A stretch of DNA of 64,000 bases. Source: Streptomyces asiaticus. Its GTDB lineage: Bacteria > Actinomycetota > Actinomycetes > Streptomycetales > Streptomycetaceae. The notes under the pieces are model-generated. The model worked only from the letters and a program-made list of their open reading frames with translations. It had not been told where the DNA came from and did no database searches. The stretch covers positions 4,030,001-4,094,000 of the forward strand of contig NZ_JAGSHX010000006.1 in NCBI RefSeq assembly GCF_018138715.1, in the 5' to 3' direction. Shown here piece after piece: positions 55,415-62,522 of the stretch. The stretch's first letter is position 1. Each line of letters opens with the position of its first letter. A program made the position numbers and the translations under genes.

Positions 55415-57106
55415 TCATCCGGCCCGGCGGCGCTCCTTGGAACGGGACCGCTTCTCGATGTACATCCGCTGGTCAGCGGAGTGCAGAACCTCTTCGGCCG
55501 ACATTCCGCAGCCCGCCCACCCGATACCGAAGCTGGCGCCGACCCGGACCGCGCGGCCGTCCACCCGGATGGGCGGAATGATCGCGTTCCGCAGCCGCAC
55601 CGCCAGGTCAGCCGCGTCGGCCCGGCCGAGGCCGTCGGCGAGGACGACGAACTCGTCACCACCGAGGCGGGCGACCGTGTCCCCTTCCCGCACTCCGTTG
55701 GTCAGCCGCCGGGCGACCTCGATGAGCACGGCGTCGCCCGCGTGGTGCCCGAACCGGTCGTTGATGGACTTGAAGCCGTCGAGGTCGCAGAAGAGCACCG
55801 CGAGCCCCTTGTGGCCGTCGTCGATGTCGGAGTCCTCGTTGGGCGGGACGGTGTGCACATGACCATCGAACGGGGCGGTCTCGACCGGGGGCGGGGTGCC
55901 GAAGCACTCGAACTCGTCGAAGCCGTGCAGATGCCCCGCCGCGTCCACATAGACCCCGGCGGAGCCCGCGGCACCGCCGTCCGCGGCGCCCCCGTCCTCG
56001 TACCCCCCGCCCGGCCGGGGCGGGGTGGCGCACAGCCGGGCGGCGAGCCGGGCGCGCAGCTCGGCGCTGTTGGGCAGGCCGGTCAGCGAGTCATGGCTGG
56101 CGCGGTGGGCGAGCTGGAGCTCATGGCGCTTCCGCTCCTCGATGTCCTCGACATGGGTGAGCAGGAAGCGCGGGCCGTCGGCGGCGTCGGCCACCACCGA
56201 GTTGCGCAGCGAGACCCAGACGTACGAACCGTCGCGGCGGGCCAGCCGCAGCTCGGCGCGGCCGCCCTCGGCGGAGGTGCGCAGCAGGGTGCCGATGTCC
56301 TCGGGGTGGACCAGGTCGGAGAAGGAGAAGCGGCGCATCGCGGAGGCCGGGCGGCCCAGCAGCCGGCACAGGGCGTCGTTGGTGCGCAGCAGCCGGCCGT
56401 GCTGGTCGCCGCCCATCTCGGCGATGGCCATCCCGCTGGGCGCGTACTCGAACGCCTGCCGGAAGGACTCCTCGCTGGCGCGGAGCGCCTGCTGCTCGCG
56501 CTCCAGGCGCAGCAGGGCGCGCTGCATATTGCCGCGCAGCCGGGCGTTGCCGATCGCGACGGCGGCGTGGAAGGCGTACATCTGGAGGGCCTCGCGGCCC
56601 CAGGCGCCGGGGTGGCGGCCGTTGCGCGGTTTGTCGACGGACAGGACGCCGATGAGCTCGCCGCCGGAGGCGCCCGCCGCGTAGAGCGGGGCGAACAGGC
56701 GGTCCATCGGATGCCATTCGTCGGGGAAGCGGGGGGCGGGTCCCGGGGTGTGCCACTGCGGGACGTCGTCGTCGTCGAGGACCCAGCCCTCGCTGTACGG
56801 GATGAAGCGCAGATCGCCCCAGCGCTCGCCCATGGACAGCCGACGCTCCCAGGAGGAGCGGGAGCCGACCCGCCCGGCCATCAGCGCCTCGGCCCCGGCG
56901 CTGCCGCCGACCGCGGCGACGACGAGGTCACCGTCGGGGCGGACGAGGTTGACGGCCGACAGCTCGAAGCCGAGCCCGGCGATGACGCCGTCGGCGACGG
57001 CCTGGAGCGTGTCGGCGAAGCTGCGAGCGGTGTTCAGATCGGCGACCACCTGGTGCAGCTGCCGCAGGGTCGCAAGGCGGATGTACGGCTCCGACTCGGT
57101 CTCCAT
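55415..57106 (-). CDS. cdgB: Diguanylate cyclase CdgB (GAF-PAS-GGDEF)
   Basis: 563 residues. A GAF-like domain (about 20-200), a PAS-PAC domain (SFRQAFEYAPSGMAIAEMGG, about 215-340) and a GGDEF domain with the active motif RLGGDEFVVL near 482 and an I-site REGD five residues before it. The GGDEF domain carries a 70-residue Gly/Ala-rich insert between its first helix and FCDLDGFKSIND. It makes c-di-GMP, which in Streptomyces acts through BldD on development. ATG 57106 has GGGGGAG eight bases upstream. Confidence 0.92.
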   Translation of the reverse strand: METESEPYIRLATLRQLHQVVADLNTARSFADTLQAVADGVIAGLGFELSAVNLVRPDGDLVVAAVGGSAGAEALMAGRVGSRSSWERRLSMGERWGDLRFIPYSEGWVLDDDDVPQWHTPGPAPRFPDEWHPMDRLFAPLYAAGASGGELIGVLSVDKPRNGRHPGAWGREALQMYAFHAAVAIGNARLRGNMQRALLRLEREQQALRASEESFRQAFEYAPSGMAIAEMGGDQHGRLLRTNDALCRLLGRPASAMRRFSFSDLVHPEDIGTLLRTSAEGGRAELRLARRDGSYVWVSLRNSVVADAADGPRFLLTHVEDIEERKRHELQLAHRASHDSLTGLPNSAELRARLAARLCATPPRPGGGYEDGGAADGGAAGSAGVYVDAAGHLHGFDEFECFGTPPPVETAPFDGHVHTVPPNEDSDIDDGHKGLAVLFCDLDGFKSINDRFGHHAGDAVLIEVARRLTNGVREGDTVARLGGDEFVVLADGLGRADAADLAVRLRNAIIPPIRVDGRAVRVGASFGIGWAGCGMSAEEVLHSADQRMYIEKRSRSKERRRAG

Positions 57107-57453
57107 CGATCGCACTCCCCCGAGACCTCGACAGCAAACTCCTGGCGTCTTGTCGTCCGATTGCCACGGCCACTGAATCACAGCGAGCTGCCCACTCGGT
57201 ACACAGGGTCAACAATTACTGCCTGCTGTGACTCATGTCACAGACCGTGTTCACTTCTTCAACCGAGCGGGTGGGAGCGCTCCTAGTTTTTGTGATCGCA
57301 AATCCCGGAACGAGGGCGCCTGGCCTTGCAAGGCGGCCGCCCGGGGAGCCCGGACACCCCCGGCCCGGCGCCGGGCTTACGGCCCGCGACCTACGCCCGG
57401 AGTGGTCCCCGGGCCCGATGCGGGGACCGGCCGGGGGCGGTTAGCGTCGAAGG
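57107..57453. other. Divergent cdgB/flavin reductase control region
   Basis: No gene. It includes a perfect Crp-like palindrome at 57226-57243 and a TAGCGT box (57442-57447) that could drive a leaderless flavin-reductase transcript. A BldD site is expected for cdgB, but I did not find one I trust. Confidence 0.5.
57226..57243. promoter_or_regulatory. Crp-type palindrome (TGTGA-N6-TCACA)
   Basis: ctgtgactcatgtcacag has two perfect 7-bp arms and matches both the E. coli CRP consensus TGTGAN6TCACA and the Streptomyces Crp pattern GTGN6GNCAC. It is 120 bp from the cdgB start and 211 bp from the flavin reductase start, so either could be controlled. Confidence 0.6.
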
Positions 57454-58011
57454 GTGTTCCCGACGACTCCTTCCAGCCCAGCCGAGCCCGCCGTCCCCCA
57501 TGCTGGTGGGGTGAGCGAGGACGAGTTCCGCACCGCGCTGTCGCGGTTCACCGCGGGTGTGGTGCTGGTGACCGCGCACGACCCGGAGGAGGGACCGCGC
57601 GGCGAGGACGTCGGCATGACGGCCACCGCGTTCATGTCAGTGTCACTTGACCCGCCGCTGGTGATGGTGAGCGTTCGCAACGGGTCCCGGATGGACGAGC
57701 TCCTGGAGCGACAGCCCCACTGGGCGGTATCGGTCCTGTCGGAGAGTCAGCGGCACATCGCGGGACGATTCGCCATGAAGGGGCGCATCAGCGACAGATT
57801 GCTGTTCGAGGACATGTCCGTGGTGCGGGGCGAGCATACGGGCGCGCCGCTCGCGGTGGGCTCACTGGCGACGCTGGAGTGCCGCACCGAGCAGCGGGTG
57901 ACGGCCGGGGACCACACGCTGGTGGTGGCCCGGGTGCTCGCCGCGGCAGCACCGGCCGCGGAGGGCGGGCCGCTGACGTACTTCAGGGGGCGCTACCGGG
58001 CGCTGGGGTGA
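57454..58011 (+). CDS. Flavin reductase family protein
   Basis: 185 residues of the FMN-binding split-barrel (HpaC/ActVB-like) family: FRTALSRFTAGVVLVTAHDP, GMTATAFMSVSLDPPLVMVS, AVSVLSESQRHIAGRFA and LTYFRGRYRALG. It probably reduces free flavin for a monooxygenase or has a house-keeping redox role. GTG 57454 would be leaderless; GTG 57511 (VSEDEFRTAL) is an alternative closer to typical homologues. Confidence 0.85.
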   Translation: MFPTTPSSPAEPAVPHAGGVSEDEFRTALSRFTAGVVLVTAHDPEEGPRGEDVGMTATAFMSVSLDPPLVMVSVRNGSRMDELLERQPHWAVSVLSESQRHIAGRFAMKGRISDRLLFEDMSVVRGEHTGAPLAVGSLATLECRTEQRVTAGDHTLVVARVLAAAAPAAEGGPLTYFRGRYRALG

Positions 58012-58158
58012 GGGGGCGCCGAAGAAGCTGGGGCGCTGGCGGCGAGGAAGCTGGGCGCGGGACGCCGTAGAAGCTGGGGCGCGGGGCCGCGCCGAACACG
58101 TGGCGACCGGGGAACGGTGACCGCGCGGCCCGGGCAGCCCGGCCCGAGCGGCCCGGCC

Positions 58159-58258
58159 CGGGGCTACGTCCAGCCCGGCCCGGGGCTACGTCCAGCCCGG
58201 CCCGGGGCTACGTCCAGCCCGGCCCGGGGCTACGTCCAGCCCGGCCCGGGGCTACGTC
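58159..58258. repeat. 22-bp tandem repeat seeded at the arfB stop
   Basis: Five copies of a 22-bp unit (ggggctacgtccagcccggc + cc) start at 58159, 58181, 58203, 58225 and 58247. The last copy contains the arfB stop codon (58252-58254) and its last codons, so the array grew from the 3' end of that gene. Confidence 0.9.
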
Positions 58259-58680
58259 CAGCCCCGCCCCGTACGCCCCCGCTTGGTCTCGCTCCGCTGC
58301 TTCTTCTCGCGCAGCCGCCGCTCGTTGATGCCCCGGGGGATCCGGGTGGGGCGGCGCGGCTTGGGCGGTGGCGCGGTCGCCTCCGCGAGCAGTGACGCGA
58401 GCCTTACGGCGGCCGTCTCGCGGTTACGCCATTGCGAACGGTGCTCGGAGGCCCGTACGGTCACCACCCCGTCCACCAGCCGCCCCGCCAGCCGCTCCAG
58501 GGCGCGCTCCTTCCATACGGGCGGCAGCGCCTGGGTGCGGGCGAGGTCGAAGCGCAGCTCGACCTGGCTGTCGCTGGTGTTGACGTGTTGTCCACCGGGC
58601 CCGGAGGACCGCGAGAAACGCCACATCAACTCGGCCTCCGGCAAGAAGACCGAACCTCGGATGACATAGGGCGCGGGCAT
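58252..58680 (-). CDS. arfB: Alternative ribosome-rescue factor ArfB
   Basis: 142 residues. The catalytic GGQ is in [20 protein letters not shown] at about 29-31, followed by the basic C-tail ([23 protein letters not shown]) that inserts into the mRNA channel. ArfB hydrolyses peptidyl-tRNA on stalled ribosomes. ATG 58680 is used ([20 protein letters not shown]). Confidence 0.9.
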   Translation of the reverse strand: MPAPYVIRGSVFLPEAELMWRFSRSSGPGGQHVNTSDSQVELRFDLARTQALPPVWKERALERLAGRLVDGVVTVRASEHRSQWRNRETAAVRLASLLAEATAPPPKPRRPTRIPRGINERRLREKKQRSETKRGRTGRGWT

Positions 58681-58862
58681 GTCCCCATGGTCGCCTGCCG
58701 ACCCCGGCGACGTCATCTTGTTATCTCGTCGTACCCCGACATCAGGGTTTGGCAAAGAAAGTAAAGAGAGCTGGAACCTGTCGGGCCATCCATGGCGTTG
58801 TGGAGGGTGACGACGGCTTCGCCCGTCGCCTCGGACCATCGAGACCACGAAAGGGACTCCCC

Positions 58863-59438
58863 ATGGCTGTAAGCCTGTCCAAGGGCGGCAACGTCTCGCT
58901 CACCAAGGAGGCACCGGGCCTGACCGCCGTCACGGTCGGCCTCGGCTGGGACGTCCGCACCACCACGGGCACCGACTTCGACCTCGACGCGAGCGCCATC
59001 GCCGTGAACACGCAGGGCAAGGTCTACTCCGACCAGCACTTCGTGTTCTTCAACAACAAGTCCACGCCGGACCAGACCATCGTCCACACCGGTGACAACG
59101 TCACCGGCCAGGGCGAGGGCGACGACGAGCAGATCAACGTCAACCTGGCCGGGCTGCCGGCCGACGTGGAGAAGATCGTCTTCCCGGTCTCGATCTACGA
59201 AGCCGAGTCCCGTAGCCAGAACTTCGGCCAGGTGCGGAACGCGTTCATCCGCATCGTCAACCAGGCCGGCGGCACCGAGATCGCCCGCTACGACCTGAGC
59301 GAGGACGCCGCCACCGAGACCGCCATGGTCTTCGGCGAGCTGTACCGCAACGGCGCGGAGTGGAAGTTCCGCGCCGTGGGCCAGGGCTACGCCTCCGGCC
59401 TGGTGGGCATCGCCAAGGACTTCGGCGTCAACGTCTGA
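58863..59438 (+). CDS. terD: TerD-family calcium-binding stress protein
   Basis: 191 residues, the TerD domain: [40 protein letters not shown] (Ca2+-binding acidic motif), [19 protein letters not shown] and [20 protein letters not shown]. TerD proteins belong to the tellurite/stress response systems. ATG 58863 follows AAAGGGA. Confidence 0.92.
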   Translation: MAVSLSKGGNVSLTKEAPGLTAVTVGLGWDVRTTTGTDFDLDASAIAVNTQGKVYSDQHFVFFNNKSTPDQTIVHTGDNVTGQGEGDDEQINVNLAGLPADVEKIVFPVSIYEAESRSQNFGQVRNAFIRIVNQAGGTEIARYDLSEDAATETAMVFGELYRNGAEWKFRAVGQGYASGLVGIAKDFGVNV

Positions 59439-59460
59439 GGTTCCACCAGCGCACCACCGC

Positions 59461-59492
59461 CGAGGGCCGCCCCGCACCCGGGGCGGCCCTCG
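59461..59492. terminator. Hairpin between terD and the Uma2 gene
   Basis: cgagggccgccccg and its exact complement around a 4-nt loop (14-bp stem) lie 23 bp after the terD stop and 40 bp before the end of the opposing Uma2 gene. Confidence 0.85.
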
Positions 59493-59531
59493 CCGTGTCC
59501 GTGGCCATGTCCGCGCTGAAGGGGAACGGGG

Positions 59532-60074
59532 TCAGAACTCGCTGGTGTCCAGGTCGAACCCGAGAGGTTCGGGCAGCGACAGCGGCTGGGAGATGTCGAC
59601 CTCGACCTTGCGGGTGTACCTCTTCCCAGCGGGCAAGGAGTGCAGGACGGCCTGGTTCCGCTCCCGGTCGATCAGCAGGTAGAACGGAATGCCCGCCGCC
59701 GCGTAGCCCCGCAGCTTGGGGCCCCGGTCCCTCTCCGCCGTCACAGCCGACGTCACCTCGCAGACCAACATCACCGCTCCCGGACCGTGGAACTCCAGGG
59801 AGTTCCGGAAACTGCCCTTCGGCGCGATGACAAGATCGGGTAAGCCTCTGCCTTCCGGCGAGGTACCCGGGAGGTGGAGGCCGAGACCGGTGTAGCACCC
59901 CAGCCCTTTTCGGTGGCCCCTCACCTGACCGGACACGGACGACACGATCCCCGCGTGCCCCCCATCGCCGGGACCCGTCACATGGATCGCACTTTCGACG
60001 ACCTCCACGCGCCATCCCTCGGGGGCCGCCGCGCTCAACGCCCCGAAAGCATCCTCGGCAGCAGTAGGTGTCAC
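59532..60074 (-). CDS. Uma2-family (PD-(D/E)XK-like) protein
   Basis: 180 residues of the Uma2 family, a restriction-endonuclease-like fold whose actinobacterial copies have unknown function. Visible are PDLVIAPKGSFRNSLEFHGP (catalytic Asp), VMLVCEVTSAVTAERDRGPK (E and K) and FYLLIDRERNQAVLH. GTG 60074 follows GGGGAGG at four bases. It is common in Streptomyces, possibly recently mobile. Confidence 0.85.
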   Translation of the reverse strand: MTPTAAEDAFGALSAAAPEGWRVEVVESAIHVTGPGDGGHAGIVSSVSGQVRGHRKGLGCYTGLGLHLPGTSPEGRGLPDLVIAPKGSFRNSLEFHGPGAVMLVCEVTSAVTAERDRGPKLRGYAAAGIPFYLLIDRERNQAVLHSLPAGKRYTRKVEVDISQPLSLPEPLGFDLDTSEF

Positions 60075-60135
60075 AGTGCCTCCCCTTCCTGGCGCGATGC
60101 TTTCAGCCGGGGCGAACGCCCCGTATGTCACCCGT

Positions 60136-60717
60136 TCAGGGATTGAGCACCCCGAAAGCGCCCGCGACCGCCTGGGCCAGGGCCTGCTTGCGGCGGGTGT
60201 GGGCCTCGGGCGGGTCGTCGGGGGCGGCGGTGGCGGAGAGGCCGGCCGCGGACCAGGTCAGGGCCATGGCGAGGACCAGCGCGAGGACGTCCGGGGGGTC
60301 GATCGAGGCGGTGACACGGCCGGCGCGCTGGGCCTCGGCGATCGCCTCGAGTTTGACGGTGACGGCGGATGACTTGGTCACCAGGTTGTCGGTGCCCACT
60401 CCTTCGAGCTTGGCCCAGGCGGCCAGGCGGATCAGCTCCGGCCGTTCCATGGCGGTCTCGTACAGCCGCACGGCGTACTGGGGGAGGTCGTCGGCCGTGA
60501 ACGGCACGGCCTCGACGACGGCGTCGGCGTGGAGGCGGAAGACGGCGCCGAAGAGGCCGAGCTTGTCCCCGAAGTAGGCGTACAGCTGCGCCTTGTTGAC
60601 GCCCGCGGCGGCCGCGATGCGGTCGACGCGGGCACCCGCGATGCCATGGGCGGCGAAGTCGGCGGTGGCCGCGTCGAGCAGGCGGCGGCGGGTGGCATCG
60701 CTTTTCCGGGGAGACAC
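60136..60717 (-). CDS. TetR-family repressor
   Basis: 193 residues. The N-terminal HTH is typical (RRRLLDAATADFAAHGIAGA ... VDRIAAAAGVNKAQLYAYFG). The C-terminal ligand-binding domain is helical. It diverges from an alcohol dehydrogenase gene; two near-identical palindromes in between are likely its operators. GTG 60717. Confidence 0.9.
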   Translation of the reverse strand: MSPRKSDATRRRLLDAATADFAAHGIAGARVDRIAAAAGVNKAQLYAYFGDKLGLFGAVFRLHADAVVEAVPFTADDLPQYAVRLYETAMERPELIRLAAWAKLEGVGTDNLVTKSSAVTVKLEAIAEAQRAGRVTASIDPPDVLALVLAMALTWSAAGLSATAAPDDPPEAHTRRKQALAQAVAGAFGVLNP

Positions 60718-60727
60718 GGGTTCAGAT

Positions 60728-60743
60728 TACCAACTGGTTAGTT
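60728..60743. promoter_or_regulatory. TetR operator copy 1
   Basis: taccaactggttagtt differs from the second copy at two of 16 positions. It lies 11 bp before the TetR start codon, where binding would give autorepression. Confidence 0.6.
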
Positions 60744-60781
60744 GCCAACGCTGGGGGTGGGCGCGTAGCGTACAAAAATCC

Positions 60782-60797
60782 AACCAACTAGTTAGTT
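60782..60797. promoter_or_regulatory. TetR operator copy 2
   Basis: aaccaactagttagtt is a near-perfect palindrome (seven of eight pairs) centred on AACTAGTT, 21 bp before the dehydrogenase ATG. The match to copy 1 supports control of both genes by the adjacent TetR protein. Confidence 0.65.
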
Positions 60798-60817
60798 AGA
60801 AAATGAGGTGGGGACGC

Positions 60818-61828
60818 ATGACCGTGCGCGCGTACGCGGTGGAGCAAGCCGGTGGGCCCGTACAGCCGCTCGAGTACGAGCCGGAGCCCCTGGGGCCGCT
60901 GGAGGTCGATGTCGCCGTGACGCACTGCGGCGTCTGCCAGACCGACATCGGCCTGGTCGACGACGTGTACGGCGTCTCCCGGTTCCCGGTGGTCGCGGGG
61001 CATGAGGCGGTCGGCGTGGTCGAGGCCGTGGGCAGCGCCGTCGACGGCACGCGGCTGGCCGTGGGGCAGCGCGTGGGCGTCGGCGCGGTGGCCGGGGCGT
61101 GCTTCAGCTGCGAGTGGTGCCTCACCGGCCGGCAGTTCCTGTGCCCGCACAAGGACGACACGGTGCTGCGCGGCGACCGCGGCGGGTTCGCCACCCGGGT
61201 GCGGGCGAGCGACTGGCGGTATGTCCAGCCCCTGCCCGACGCCCTCGCCTCCGAGCACGCGGCACCGCTCCTGTGCGCCGGAATCACGGTCTTCTCGGCG
61301 ATCAGCCGGAACGGGGTCCGGCCCACGGACCGGGTCGCCGTGGTGGGCGTGGGCGGCCTGGGCCACCTCGCGATCCAGTTCCTCGCCAAGTGGGGCTGCC
61401 ATGTGACCGCCATCTCCTCGACGGCGGCGAAGGCGGACGACGCCCGGCGGTTCGGCGCCCATGAGTTCATCGTTTCGGAGGAGGGGCTCGAGCGGGCCGC
61501 GGGCTCGTTCGACTTCATCCTCTCGACCGTCTCGGCCGATCTGCCGTGGGACGCGTATCTGGCGGCGCTGCGCCCGCAGGGGACGCTGTGCGTGGTCGGC
61601 GTTCCCCACGGGTCGTTCAGCTTCCACCCGTTGAGCCTGCTGCCGGGCGAGAAGCGGCTCGTCGGCGGCGTCGTGGGATCGGCGGAGGAGAACCGGCAGA
61701 TGCTGGACTTCGCGGTGCGGCACGGTATCCGCCCGGTCGTCGAGCCGTTCCCGGTCGCGCGCATCGGCGAGGCGCTCGACCACGTCCGCCACGGACGCGC
61801 GCGCTACCGGGCGGTGCTGGAGTTCTGA
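60818..61828 (+). CDS. Zinc-dependent alcohol dehydrogenase (MDR, CAD-like)
   Basis: 336 residues. The catalytic zinc ligands are THCGVCQTDIG and AGHEAVGVVE, structural zinc cysteines FSCEWCLTGRQFLC (with one more upstream), and the NAD(P) motif VVGVGGLGHLAIQFL. Similar to YahK/CAD-type NADP aldehyde reductases. ATG 60818 follows GAGGTGGGGA. It is likely repressed by the TetR protein. Confidence 0.9.
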   Translation: MTVRAYAVEQAGGPVQPLEYEPEPLGPLEVDVAVTHCGVCQTDIGLVDDVYGVSRFPVVAGHEAVGVVEAVGSAVDGTRLAVGQRVGVGAVAGACFSCEWCLTGRQFLCPHKDDTVLRGDRGGFATRVRASDWRYVQPLPDALASEHAAPLLCAGITVFSAISRNGVRPTDRVAVVGVGGLGHLAIQFLAKWGCHVTAISSTAAKADDARRFGAHEFIVSEEGLERAAGSFDFILSTVSADLPWDAYLAALRPQGTLCVVGVPHGSFSFHPLSLLPGEKRLVGGVVGSAEENRQMLDFAVRHGIRPVVEPFPVARIGEALDHVRHGRARYRAVLEF

Positions 61829-62522
61829 GGCTGGGGCCGCGCCCCCGGGAAACACCGTCGCGCACGGCCCAGCACGCAGAACCCAACCACCTCCACCACG
61901 GACCCCGACCCCGCCAGGCGCGCCACACACACCCGCCAGGCGCCCCCGGGAAACACCGTCACGCACCGCCCAGCACGCAGAACCCGACCACACCTCCACC
62001 ACGGACCCCGACCCCGCCAGGCGCGCCACACACACCCGCCAGGCGCCCCCGGGAAACACCGTCACGCACCGCCCAGCGCAGCAGATCGTCTTCTCGTCGC
62101 GTGCACAGCAACACTCGGTAACTCCGCCCGCCGCGCCCGCCCATCCCCCCGCCGCGCTCGTCACCTGGGCGATCGGCCGGGTCCCGCCCCCGCGCCCGCC
62201 GGAGGCACCGATGCGGCAGGGGCATGACGTAGTGGCATAAGTCGGCATCAACCAGCCGTTGTTGCCTCATGCCTCGCTGACCGAATTCGCCCCTACTTGA
62301 ACAACGTCGAGTCAAATTCTTGTTACGCGCCTACCCCAATCGATCGTTCAATGACAATCTCTGGTCGGCCCGCCGCGCGTCTTCTGACTCCGCGGTAAGG
62401 CCCTCATGCACCTCATCTGTGCACCACTCGCACCACTCCTGCTCGACCGGACGGCCCACCCATGGCCGGCCGTACCCCCTACGCAGGGCCGCGACCCGGC
62501 GGCCCCAAGGCAAGGAGACCGA
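61829..62522. repeat. 694-bp gap with 101-103 bp tandem repeat
   Basis: No gene. A unit of about 102 bp starting gcgcccccgggaaacaccgt occurs at 61839, 61940 and 62043 (third copy partial, ending near 62085). The first two copies are almost identical. The rest (62090-62522) should contain the M4 protease promoter; around 62280-62340 the sequence is AT-richer (caaattcttgttacgcg), but I cannot fix -10/-35 boxes. Confidence 0.8.

Noticed and set aside
54002..57286. A 1094-codon plus-strand frame over the CBM-like and cdgB genes
   Set aside because: It is antisense across two good genes and low in recognisable motifs.
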